From contig NZ_JAIVLK010000001.1 in NCBI RefSeq assembly GCF_020524585.1, forward strand, positions 186,001-250,000: a DNA stretch of 64,000 nt. Reading direction: 5' to 3'. Both the position numbers and the translations under genes were made by a program. Positions 15,025 to 22,117 of this stretch are shown piece after piece; positions within the stretch are counted from its first letter, which is position 1; each line of letters begins with the position of its first letter. The stretch comes from Celeribacter naphthalenivorans. Its GTDB lineage: Bacteria > Pseudomonadota > Alphaproteobacteria > Rhodobacterales > Rhodobacteraceae. Under the pieces are notes generated by a model. That model was not told the DNA's origin and did not search any database. It saw nothing but the letters and a program-made list of their open reading frames with translations.

Positions 15025-16416
15025 TCAGCCGCCGATGAGGCGCGGAATGGTGAGGGTGAGGGCCGGGATCATCAGGATCAGAGCCACACGGATGACCTCG
15101 GAGCCAAGGAAGGGCATGACACCGCGGAAGACGGTGGACATGGGCGTGTCCTTGGCGAGCGAGGAGATGATGAAGACGTTGAGACCGACGGGCGGGGTGA
15201 TCAGCCCGAGCTCGACCACAATGAGGGCGAGGATGCCGAACCAGATTTTGAGGCTTTCGGTGTCCATGCCGTAGGCGGCGGTCTCTGCGGTGACATATTC
15301 GCCGCCGTTGAGCGCGATGAGCGTCGGCCAGAAGAAGGGCACCACGACGAGGATCATCGCGAGGCTTTCCATGAAGCAGCCGAGGATCACGAAGGCGATG
15401 AGCATGATCACAAGCACCAGCATTGGATCCATGCCGGAGTTTGCCGCCCATTCCGACAGAGCTTGCGGCAGGCCGGAGCGGGTGAAGAAGCCCTTGAGCA
15501 CTTCGGCCCCGAAAAGGATCAGGTAGATCATGCCGGAGGTGATTGCGGTGGCTTGAAGCGCGCGGCGCAGGCCTTTGAGGTTCAACCCTTCGCCGGTCAG
15601 AGCGCGGAGCGCAAAGCCATAGGCGCCGATCAGGAAGACACCGATGGAGGCGGCGGGCGTTGGCGTGAAGAGGCCAAAACCCAGACCCAGAATGATCGCG
15701 CCAAAAATGAGGATCACCGGGAAGAGGCGCTTGAGCGCAAGGTTGCGTTCCGCGCGCGGCATCGGGCGCGGTTCGGGCGCCAGAGACGGGTTGACGCGGA
15801 CCAGAATGGCGATCACGCCGATAAAGGACAGCACCGCCAGAAGGCCGGGGATCACGGCGGCCTGGAACATCTTGAGGATCGACCCCTCGACGATGATCGC
15901 ATAGATCACCAGCGCCACCGAGGGCGGGATCAGGATGCCGAGCGTGCCACCTGCGGCCAGTGCGCCCGCGGAGAGACGGTCCTTGTAGCCAAGCTCTTTG
16001 AGTTCCGGCAGGGCCACTTTGCCCATGGTCGCAGCGGTCGCCAAGGAGGACCCACAGACCGCGCCAAAGCCGCCACAGGCCGCGATCGCCGCCATGGCGA
16101 CACCGCCGCGCAACCGGGACAAGAGGGCCTCGAGACCTTTGAACAGGTCCGAGGACAGCCGCGCTTCGGCGGCGATGTAGCCCATCAGCACGAACAAAGG
16201 CACGACGGAGAGATCGTAGCTCGCGACGTTCTCCCAGAGGAGCGATTTGAACTGACGGATATAGGGCACAAAGCGCACATAGGGCAGTGCCAGCGAGAGC
16301 GCATAGGTGCCGCCGATGCCAACAATAATCATCGCGATGCCGACGGGCATGCGCAGGACCAGAAGGACGAAAAGAACGACGAGGCCCAGAACCCCGATGG
16401 TGATGGGATCAAGCAT
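15025..16416 (-). CDS. dctM: TRAP transporter large permease (DctM), putative 3-hydroxybenzoate uptake
   Basis: Encodes 463 residues with about twelve membrane helices. DctM is the main Na+-coupled channel subunit of TRAP transporters. Family marks are 'VPLFVLMGYIAAEA', 'AAIAACGGFGAVCGSSLATAATMGKVALPEL' and 'AAGGTLGILIPPSVALVIYAII'. It overlaps the dctQ gene by 8 bp and lies directly upstream of the 3-hydroxybenzoate hydroxylase gene, so an aromatic acid is the likely cargo (inference). The C-terminal 'LITPPVGLNVFIISS' is conserved. Confidence 0.93.
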   Translation of the reverse strand: MLDPITIGVLGLVVLFVLLVLRMPVGIAMIIVGIGGTYALSLALPYVRFVPYIRQFKSLLWENVASYDLSVVPLFVLMGYIAAEARLSSDLFKGLEALLSRLRGGVAMAAIAACGGFGAVCGSSLATAATMGKVALPELKELGYKDRLSAGALAAGGTLGILIPPSVALVIYAIIVEGSILKMFQAAVIPGLLAVLSFIGVIAILVRVNPSLAPEPRPMPRAERNLALKRLFPVILIFGAIILGLGFGLFTPTPAASIGVFLIGAYGFALRALTGEGLNLKGLRRALQATAITSGMIYLILFGAEVLKGFFTRSGLPQALSEWAANSGMDPMLVLVIMLIAFVILGCFMESLAMILVVVPFFWPTLIALNGGEYVTAETAAYGMDTESLKIWFGILALIVVELGLITPPVGLNVFIISSLAKDTPMSTVFRGVMPFLGSEVIRVALILMIPALTLTIPRLIGG

Positions 16417-16906
16417 AGCGCGCGTCTCCGAAAATCTGGCTCACGGAGACCACGGCCCAAAGGACCATGGAGGCGATGCCGGGAAGGTAGAAGGGCCAGA
16501 TCGGCCAGCCCAGGACACCGGCTTCGGCGGCGTCAGAGCGGGATTCGAGCATGCCATGGACCATCCAATAGGCCAGAAACAGCGCGACTGCGGCAGTGAG
16601 CGTCAGCCACATGTGGTCCAAAAGCCGTTTCACGGGCATTGGCGCATTGGCGACGAACAAATCCACGGCGACATGGCCGCGCGAGGCCTGCGTGTAGGGG
16701 AAAAACATGAGTGCCGCGCCGGAAATGGCGAGCTGGACGAAATCTTCGTAGCCCGGAAGGCCGGAGACGTCCTGGCCAAACAGGCCCATGAACCGATCAA
16801 GAATAAAGGCGCCAGTGTTGGTGGTGGTGACCATCACGATGACAAAGAGGATCGCGCCTCCAAGCATAGCGAATACGTCTGCCAGACGCGTCACATGAGC
16901 GTGCAT
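16409..16906 (-). CDS. dctQ: TRAP transporter small permease (DctQ)
   Basis: Encodes 165 residues with four membrane helices and the DctQ hallmark 'EDFVQLAISGAALMFFPYTQASRGHVAVDLF' at about 50-80. It pairs with the large permease. It lies between the binding-protein gene (77 bp upstream, with a hairpin in the gap) and dctM, the standard order. Start ATG at 16904-16906 follows a GGGAGG sequence. Confidence 0.9.
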   Translation of the reverse strand: MHAHVTRLADVFAMLGGAILFVIVMVTTTNTGAFILDRFMGLFGQDVSGLPGYEDFVQLAISGAALMFFPYTQASRGHVAVDLFVANAPMPVKRLLDHMWLTLTAAVALFLAYWMVHGMLESRSDAAEAGVLGWPIWPFYLPGIASMVLWAVVSVSQIFGDARYA

Positions 16907-16942
16907 AGCATGCCTCCCGGTTGGGTGCGTTTCGTTAGGGGA

Positions 16943-16966
16943 GAGCGGCGGGCGGTTCCGCCGCTC
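16943..16966 (-). other. Intercistronic hairpin between TRAP dctP and dctQ
   Basis: GAGCGGCG-N8-CGCCGCTC is a perfect 8-bp stem placed just after the dctP stop and before dctQ. Such hairpins often raise binding-protein expression over permeases by protecting the upstream mRNA end; this is inferred here. Confidence 0.5.
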
Positions 16967-16983
16967 TATGTTTTCGGGTTGTT

Positions 16984-18033
16984 TTATTCGCCGTGTGCCG
17001 CCGCGACAGCCGCACGGGCCTGATCCACGATCACGGCGCCGTCGATGCCCTTCTCAGTGACCTCGGCGACCCAGCGGGCCACGACTTCTTCGCTCACCGC
17101 GTTGAATTTCGCGGCTTCTTCGTCGGAGAAAGTGTGTCGGCTGATGCCCGCGCCATCAAGCGCGCTTACACCAGCCTCCTCAAAGCCTTCCCACATCGCG
17201 CCGATCTCGGCTGCGACGTTCTCGCGGGAATTGGCGTCGATCACGGCTTTCAGATCGTCCGGCAGGTCCTCGTAGACGTCCTTGTTCATCGCCACCATGA
17301 AGACGGCGGTGCCGAAACGGTCGCCATTCGGCAGCTCGGCGGTGTATTTGTCGAGTTCCTGCAATTTGAGCGCCGGGACGATCTCATAGGTGGTCATCGC
17401 GCCGTCGATCACGCCTTTCGCCATGGCCTCGGGCACGGCAGGGACGGGAAGGCTCACGGGCTCCGCGCCCATGGCTTCGATCAGCCAAGCGCCGGTGCGT
17501 GACGGCGTGCGCAGCTTCATGCCCGCGACGTCTTCAAATGTGGTGACTTCCTTGTTGCCGGAATGGATCAGGTTGCCGTCATTGGCGTGCAGGAACAGCA
17601 CATGGATGTCTTTGAAATCCTCACCCAGCATCTCCATCGAAGCATTGAGCGCGATGGTCGTGTCGGTGGCGGAGCCTTTGTGCACGGTCGGCAATTCAAA
17701 GACCTCGGTGCGCGGGAAGACGCCCGGGTTGTAGCCCAGCAGCGTCCAGACGATGTCCGCTGTGCCGTCACGCACCTGATTATAAAGCTCGCCCGGTTTG
17801 CCGCCCATCGACATGGCCGGGTAAATCTGGATGTCGATGCGCCCGTCGCTGTCGTCCATGACCTTCTGTGCCCAGGGCTCCAACATCACTTTATGGGCGT
17901 TGGCCACCGGCGGCAGGAAGTGGTGCATGATCAGGGTGACGTCCTGCGCGAATGCGGATGTGGCGGTCGCGATGCTGGCGGCGGCGATGGTGCCGAGCAG
18001 CTTGGCGCGGGTGAATTTGGCCCGAATGGACAT
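16984..18033 (-). CDS. dctP: TRAP transporter substrate-binding protein (DctP), putative 3-hydroxybenzoate receptor
   Basis: Encodes 349 residues with a Sec signal peptide (cleavage around residue 29, 'SAFA-QDV'). Periplasmic DctP captures an organic acid and hands it to DctQM. Signature stretches are 'SDGRIDIQIYPAMSMGGKPGELYNQVRDGTADIVW' (about 61-95), 'GMKLRTPSRTGAWLIEAMGAEPVSLPVPAVPEAMAKGVIDG' (about 168-208, including the Arg that binds carboxylate) and 'LDKYTAELPNGDRF'. GGAGGAG precedes the ATG. It is the first gene of the gentisate operon and is divergent from a MarR-type regulator 202 bp away. Confidence 0.93.
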   Translation of the reverse strand: MSIRAKFTRAKLLGTIAAASIATATSAFAQDVTLIMHHFLPPVANAHKVMLEPWAQKVMDDSDGRIDIQIYPAMSMGGKPGELYNQVRDGTADIVWTLLGYNPGVFPRTEVFELPTVHKGSATDTTIALNASMEMLGEDFKDIHVLFLHANDGNLIHSGNKEVTTFEDVAGMKLRTPSRTGAWLIEAMGAEPVSLPVPAVPEAMAKGVIDGAMTTYEIVPALKLQELDKYTAELPNGDRFGTAVFMVAMNKDVYEDLPDDLKAVIDANSRENVAAEIGAMWEGFEEAGVSALDGAGISRHTFSDEEAAKFNAVSEEVVARWVAEVTEKGIDGAVIVDQARAAVAAAHGE

Positions 18034-18098
18034 GTGAGCTCCTCCGAATTTTGTCGCAATTTTCGCGGCGCACTCCCGTTGCGCCCTGAATAGTGTGT

Positions 18099-18150
18099 AT
18101 ACTTACTATTGATCTGAGTCAATTCGGTAAGCATACTTATTATTGACCTG
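18099..18150. promoter_or_regulatory. Operator region with two direct repeats, gentisate-operon/MarR gap
   Basis: ATACTTACTATTGATCTG (18099-18116) and ATACTTATTATTGACCTG (18133-18150) are 16/18 identical and start 34 bp apart. The first also contains ATTGA-N6-TCAAT symmetry. They sit between the divergent dctP and MarR starts, suiting a MarR-type operator that controls both. Confidence 0.45.
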
Positions 18151-18207
18151 CATCATGCGGATAAGGCATGAAGAAGTCCGATATGTCGCCGGATCTGACA
18201 CCGGGCG

Positions 18208-18231
18208 CTCAGGGGAAAACTCAGGGGAAAA
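18208..18231 (+). repeat. 12-bp tandem duplication of the MarR ribosome-binding site
   Basis: CTCAGGGGAAAA occurs twice in tandem, ending 5 bp before the MarR ATG. Each copy includes an AGGGG Shine-Dalgarno core, so the gene carries two equivalent sites, only the second at correct spacing. Confidence 0.6.
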
Positions 18232-18235
18232 CCTC

Positions 18236-18706
18236 ATGCAACTCGAAATACACAACATGGCCGGATACTTGATTCGACGCCTGAATCAGATCTCCATGTC
18301 TGTCTTTCAGGAGCGGATGAAAGAGCTGGGGCTGACCATGACGTCGGTGCAATTCGCTGCGATGTATGCCGTCAAGGCAAACCCGGGCATCGATCAGGCG
18401 CGACTGGCCGGGGTCATCGCCTATGATCGTGCGACGATTGGCGGCGTGATCGACCGGCTGGAGAGCAAGGGGCTCGTCGAGCGCAGGGTGTGCGATCATG
18501 ATCGTCGCGCGCGGATCGTCAGCCTGACGTCTGAAGGCGATGCGCTTTTGGAAAAACTGGTTCCTTTGGTTCGGGATTTTCAGGATGACATTCTGTCCGG
18601 GCTCTCTGATGTCGAGCGGGCGGAGTTCTTGCGCCTCGCGACCAAGGCGGCGGACGCTGGCAATGATCTCAGCCGTGCGCCTCTGATTCTGGATAAAAAA
18701 GCCTGA
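18236..18706 (+). CDS. MarR-family regulator, probable regulator of the 3-hydroxybenzoate/gentisate operon
   Basis: Encodes 156 residues with the MarR winged helix: 'LTMTSVQFAAMYAVKANPGIDQARLAGVIAYDRATIGGVIDRLESKGLVERRVCDHDRRARIVSLTSEG' at about 34-102. The 'DRATIGGVIDRLE' recognition helix and 'D.RRAR' wing are canonical. It is divergent from dctP and just upstream of the hydroxycinnamate operon, so it may control either; position and the operator repeats favour the gentisate operon. The ATG at 18236 has AGGGG 8 bases upstream; an upstream in-frame ATG exists but has no site. Typical ligands are aromatic acids (family knowledge). Confidence 0.88.
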   Translation: MQLEIHNMAGYLIRRLNQISMSVFQERMKELGLTMTSVQFAAMYAVKANPGIDQARLAGVIAYDRATIGGVIDRLESKGLVERRVCDHDRRARIVSLTSEGDALLEKLVPLVRDFQDDILSGLSDVERAEFLRLATKAADAGNDLSRAPLILDKKA

Positions 18707-18717
18707 CATTCCGTCTT

Positions 18718-18737
18718 TGCGGCGGCTCTGCGCCGCA
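18718..18737 (+). terminator. Terminator-like hairpin after the MarR gene
   Basis: TGCGGCG-GCTCTG-CGCCGCA is a perfect 7-bp stem 12 bp after the MarR stop. No T-run follows, so Rho or RNA stabilisation is as likely as intrinsic termination. Confidence 0.4.
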
Positions 18738-18831
18738 GCGACATCCTGCCGTCTTGGAGGCGCGCCCGCATGGTTTTCCTTGCGGGGTCTGGCGGTTTGT
18801 CTTTGCTGCATCTGCGAGATAGGTCTGTGAT

Positions 18832-18858
18832 TTAATTGTTCATTGACATAACAATTAA
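18832..18858. promoter_or_regulatory. Operator of the hydroxycinnamate operon (9-9-9 inverted repeat)
   Basis: TTAATTGTT, nine spacer bases, then AACAATTAA form a perfect inverted repeat. The spacer contains TTGACA (18844-18849), a possible -35 element, so a bound MarR dimer would block the promoter. It lies 37 bp before the SDR start codon. Confidence 0.55.
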
Positions 18859-18894
18859 TCCTCTGCATGGTTTTCTCAAACGGGAGGAGACATC

Positions 18895-19659
18895 ATGGAG
18901 ATCAAAGGGCATGTCGCCGTCGTGACGGGCGCGGCCAGCGGGCTGGGCTTTGCCACGGCAAAACGCCTGGCCGAGGCGGGCGCCACGGTGGCCATTCTCG
19001 ATCTGTCGGGGGAGGCGGCGGCCAAAGCGGCAGCCGAGATCGGTGGCACAGGCTATGCGGTGGATGTCAGCGACGCGGGCGCGGTCGAGGCGGCATTCGC
19101 GCAAATCGAACGCGAGTTGGGCACGCCCCGTATCGTGGTCTCTTGCGCGGGCATCGGCACGGCGGGGCGCATCCTGCCGCGGGACGGATCGCTCACCATC
19201 GACACATTTGCCAGGGCGCTGAACGTCAATCTTCTGGGCACTTACGCGGTGATGAACATCGCGGCGCGCGCCATGGCCGCCGCCGATCCCATCGATGCGG
19301 ACGGGGCACGCGGCGTGATCATCAACACCTCCTCTGTGGCGTTTGAGGACGGCCAGATCGGGCAGGCGGCCTATTCCGCCTCGAAAGGCGGCGTGGCCTC
19401 GATGACGCTCCCGGCGGCACGCGAGCTTGCGCGTTTCGGCATCCGTGTCATGGCCATCGCGCCGGGGCTCTTTGAGACCGCGATGAGCGCAGGCCTGCCG
19501 GATGACATCCGCGCCGATATTCTCAAGAACGTGCCGTACCCGTCCCGCATGGGCGACCCAGACGAATATGCCCGTCTGGCGCAGGCCATCGTTGAAAACC
19601 CGATGCTGAACGGGACGGTTATTCGCCTCGACGCCGCAGCCCGCATGCCAATCAAATAA
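18895..19659 (+). CDS. Short-chain dehydrogenase, 3-hydroxyacyl-CoA dehydrogenase type II-like
   Basis: Encodes 254 residues. The NAD-binding 'VVTGAASGLGFATAKRLAEAG' (about 9-29), 'NVNLLGTYAVMN' and catalytic 'INTSSV...AAYSASKGG' (Ser-Tyr-Lys) identify a classical SDR. 'VLN...PLRLDGA'-type ends of HSD10 (type II 3-hydroxyacyl-CoA dehydrogenase) are echoed by 'NGTVIRLDAAARMPIK'. The gene is first in an operon with an enoyl-CoA hydratase and an aryl-CoA ligase, so oxidation of 3-hydroxy-3-arylpropanoyl-CoA to the 3-keto form is the likely reaction (inference). GGAGGAG lies 6 bases before ATG. Confidence 0.88.
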   Translation: MEIKGHVAVVTGAASGLGFATAKRLAEAGATVAILDLSGEAAAKAAAEIGGTGYAVDVSDAGAVEAAFAQIERELGTPRIVVSCAGIGTAGRILPRDGSLTIDTFARALNVNLLGTYAVMNIAARAMAAADPIDADGARGVIINTSSVAFEDGQIGQAAYSASKGGVASMTLPAARELARFGIRVMAIAPGLFETAMSAGLPDDIRADILKNVPYPSRMGDPDEYARLAQAIVENPMLNGTVIRLDAAARMPIK

Positions 19660-19671
19660 GAAGAAAAGCCG

Positions 19672-20439
19672 ATGACCAGCGAGATTCTCAAAATCGACAT
19701 CGAGGGGCCGATCGCCACTCTGACCATGAACCGCCCCGGCAAGCGCAACGCCATGTGCGATGAGCTTTTGGATGCCATCGACGGGTTTTTCTCCGCGCCG
19801 CCTGAGGGCGTGCGTGTGGTGATCATGACGGGCACAGAGGGGCATTATTGCTCCGGCCTCGATCTTTCCGAACATGTCGCCCGCAACGCCGAAGGCACCA
19901 TGCGCCACTCGCGCAACTGGCATGGCGTCATGGATAAAATCCAGTTCGGCGGCCTGCCGGTGATTTCTGCCATGTATGGCGCCGTGATCGGTGGAGGGCT
20001 TGAAATGGCCGCCGCCACTCATGTGCGGATCTCGGAGCCTTCGACGATTTTCCAACTGCCCGAAGGCATGCGCGGCATCTTTGTCGGTGGCGGGGCCACC
20101 GTGCGCGTGGGGCGCATTCTGGGCGCGGACCGGATGTGCGAGATGATGCTCACGGGCCGCAAATACAATTCGGATGAAGGTCTGGCGCTTGGCCTCACCC
20201 ATTATGCCGTGGGCGAGGGCGAAGCGCTTGCGCTGGCACAGAAACTTGCGGCCAAGATCGCCAAGAACGCCACGCTGTCGAATTACATGATGATCCAGGC
20301 GATCAGCCGGATCGAGGATATGTCGAAAGCCGACGGGTTGTTCATGGAAAGCATGTGCGCTGCCGTCTCGCAAACCAGTGAAGATGCCGAAGAGGGTCTC
20401 AAGGCCTTCTTGGAAAAGCGCGTTCCGGTTTTCAGGTAA
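19672..20439 (+). CDS. Enoyl-CoA hydratase (crotonase family), probable hydroxycinnamoyl-CoA hydratase
   Basis: Encodes 255 residues of the crotonase fold. 'ATLTMNRPGKRNAMCDELLDAID' (about 15-37), the oxyanion-hole stretch 'TGTEGHYCSGLDLSEHV' (about 52-68) and 'PVISAMYGAVIGGGLEMAAATHVRIS' (about 99-124) are present. It probably adds water across hydroxycinnamoyl-CoA. It could instead be a hydratase/lyase (Fcs/Ech type) releasing an aldehyde, but no aldehyde dehydrogenase is nearby and an SDR precedes it. Only a weak purine ribosome site (AAGAAGAAAAG) is visible. Confidence 0.88.
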   Translation: MTSEILKIDIEGPIATLTMNRPGKRNAMCDELLDAIDGFFSAPPEGVRVVIMTGTEGHYCSGLDLSEHVARNAEGTMRHSRNWHGVMDKIQFGGLPVISAMYGAVIGGGLEMAAATHVRISEPSTIFQLPEGMRGIFVGGGATVRVGRILGADRMCEMMLTGRKYNSDEGLALGLTHYAVGEGEALALAQKLAAKIAKNATLSNYMMIQAISRIEDMSKADGLFMESMCAAVSQTSEDAEEGLKAFLEKRVPVFR

Positions 20440-20530
20440 CGCGCCAGAGATGGGCGGAGAGGAGACCGCCCGCTCCAACAAAACAAGACCCGTAACACGG
20501 GCATCCGTCATGATTTTGGGAGGATTACAC

Positions 20531-21571
20531 ATGACAACTATGACACGCCGTATGGCCATGGCCACGATGGGCGCCGCCCTCGCGACCCCCGCATTTCTCA
20601 GAAAAGCCCACGCCGCCGAAGTGACGCTGCGCGTGGCGCATTTCCTGCCGGGCGTGGCGCCCATGCAGACCCGGTTCTTCGATGTCTGGGCCAAGGAAAT
20701 CTCCGACGCTTCCGATGGCGCCATCGAGATGCAGATGTTCCCCTCGATGCAGTTGGGTGGCAAACCGCCCCAGCTCGCCGATCAGGCACGCCAAGGCATC
20801 GCCGACATCTCATGGACCCTGCCGGTGTACACGCCGGACCGGTTCCCGGTGGCCGAAACCATGGCGCTGCCCTTCATGGTGACCAATGCCGAAAAGACCT
20901 CTGTCGCGATGCATACGCTGATGGAGGAATTCGGCCAGAACGAATATCGCGGGCTGAAACCCTTGGCCTTCCACACCCATGATGGCGGCAAATTTCACAC
21001 CCGGGGTCAGAAAATTTCGACCGCTGACGATGTGAAGGGCCTCAAACTGCGCGCGCCGAACCAGGCGACCGGCAAGATGTTGGAGATCATGGGGGCCGAG
21101 ACCGTGTTCTTCCCGGTGACCGAGATGGTCGTGGGGCTGTCGAATGGCGTGATCGACGGCTGTTGCCTGCCCTATGAGGTGGTGCCAGCGTTCAAGCTTC
21201 AGGAACTGACCTCTGTGTCCAACGAACCCGAAGCGGGCGCGCGTGGGCTTTATTGTAACACCTTCGCGCTGGTGATGAACGAGCGCAAATACGAGGGCCT
21301 CTCCGACGATCTGCGCAAGGTGATCGACGATCATTCCGGCGCCGATCTGTCCCGTCGTCTGGGCGCGCAATTCGATGAATTCGAGGCCTTCGGGCGCGGC
21401 GTTGTCGAGAAACAGGGCAATGAGATCCACACCATTCCGGCCGCCGAGATCGCGAAATGGCGTGAGATGGCGACGCCCGTCTATGACGAATGGATCGGCA
21501 AGTTGAACGACGCGGGTCTCGATGGTGCGGCCATTGTGGCGCGTGCGAACGACCTTCTGGACGCCGGGTGA
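20531..21571 (+). CDS. dctP: TRAP substrate-binding protein (DctP), hydroxycinnamate cluster
   Basis: Encodes 346 residues. The N-terminus has a twin-arginine-like 'MTRRMAMATMGAALATPAFLRKAHA' signal (about 4-28). Mature motifs are 'DGAIEMQMFPSMQLGGKPPQLADQARQGIADISW', 'LKLRAPNQATGKMLEIMGAETVFFPVTEMVVGLSNGVIDGCCLPYEVVPA' and 'LTSVSNEP', parallel to the first TRAP receptor but clearly distinct. GGGAGGATTACAC precedes the ATG. A 91-bp gap with two small stem-loops (GGGCGG/CCGCCC and CCCGT/ACGGG) separates it from the hydratase gene. Cargo is likely a hydroxycinnamate or phenylpropanoid (inference). Confidence 0.92.
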   Translation: MTTMTRRMAMATMGAALATPAFLRKAHAAEVTLRVAHFLPGVAPMQTRFFDVWAKEISDASDGAIEMQMFPSMQLGGKPPQLADQARQGIADISWTLPVYTPDRFPVAETMALPFMVTNAEKTSVAMHTLMEEFGQNEYRGLKPLAFHTHDGGKFHTRGQKISTADDVKGLKLRAPNQATGKMLEIMGAETVFFPVTEMVVGLSNGVIDGCCLPYEVVPAFKLQELTSVSNEPEAGARGLYCNTFALVMNERKYEGLSDDLRKVIDDHSGADLSRRLGAQFDEFEAFGRGVVEKQGNEIHTIPAAEIAKWREMATPVYDEWIGKLNDAGLDGAAIVARANDLLDAG

Positions 21572-21577
21572 TCCATC

Positions 21578-22117
21578 ATGGCCGAGCGACTTAACACAGA
21601 AACAGGGCAGGGGGATCACACCCCCCTGTTCCGCGCGCTCCGGGCGATTTGCCTTGGCTCTGCGGGGCTTGGGGGTGCTGTGATTTTCGCGGCCTCTCTG
21701 GCCGTCACCCTGTCGGTGGTGATGCGCAATCTGGGCTTGGGTGGCATTCGCGGGGATTTCGAATTGGTCGAGCTGGCCTGTGCGGCCTGTGCCTCGCTCT
21801 TTTTGCCTCTGTGCCAGTTCAACAAGGGGCACGTCATGGTCGATCTTTTCACGCTCTGGCTGAAACCCGTGACCCAGCGCCGCTTTGACGGCGTCTGGAC
21901 GATGATTTTCGCCGTCTGTTGGGCGTTTCTGACCTGGCGGCTCGCAATGGGACTTTTGGAAATGCATGACTATGGCGACCGCACCATGTTGCTGCGCGCG
22001 CCCGTGTGGTGGGTCTATCTGCCCGCGCTTTTGGGCACCGGGCTTTCGGCCATCGTGGCCTTTTTGCAGGGCCTGCCGATGATCAGCACCGCCTTTCGCG
22101 GTCTGGAGGTGCGCTGA
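21578..22117 (+). CDS. dctQ: TRAP small permease (DctQ), hydroxycinnamate cluster
   Basis: Encodes 179 residues with four hydrophobic helices and the DctQ core 'GDFELVELACAACASLFLPLCQFNKGHVMVDLF' at about 57-89. Six bases follow the receptor stop and its own stop overlaps the dctM start by 1 bp (TGATG). Forms the membrane complex with DctM. Confidence 0.9.
   Translation: MAERLNTETGQGDHTPLFRALRAICLGSAGLGGAVIFAASLAVTLSVVMRNLGLGGIRGDFELVELACAACASLFLPLCQFNKGHVMVDLFTLWLKPVTQRRFDGVWTMIFAVCWAFLTWRLAMGLLEMHDYGDRTMLLRAPVWWVYLPALLGTGLSAIVAFLQGLPMISTAFRGLEVR

Noticed and set aside
14119-16599. 826-codon plus-strand frame antisense to the hydroxylase and TRAP permease genes
   Set aside because: Low-complexity His/Asp/Gly/Arg translation typical of antisense frames; the opposite strand encodes recognisable enzymes.
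18109-18122. TTGAT-CTGA-GTCAA as an FNR box
   Set aside because: The arms are imperfect and the sequence is part of a larger direct repeat between a MarR gene and its target, so a MarR operator explains it better.
18832-20763. 643-codon minus-strand frame opposite the SDR and hydratase genes
   Set aside because: No recognisable domain; the plus strand has conserved SDR and crotonase motifs.
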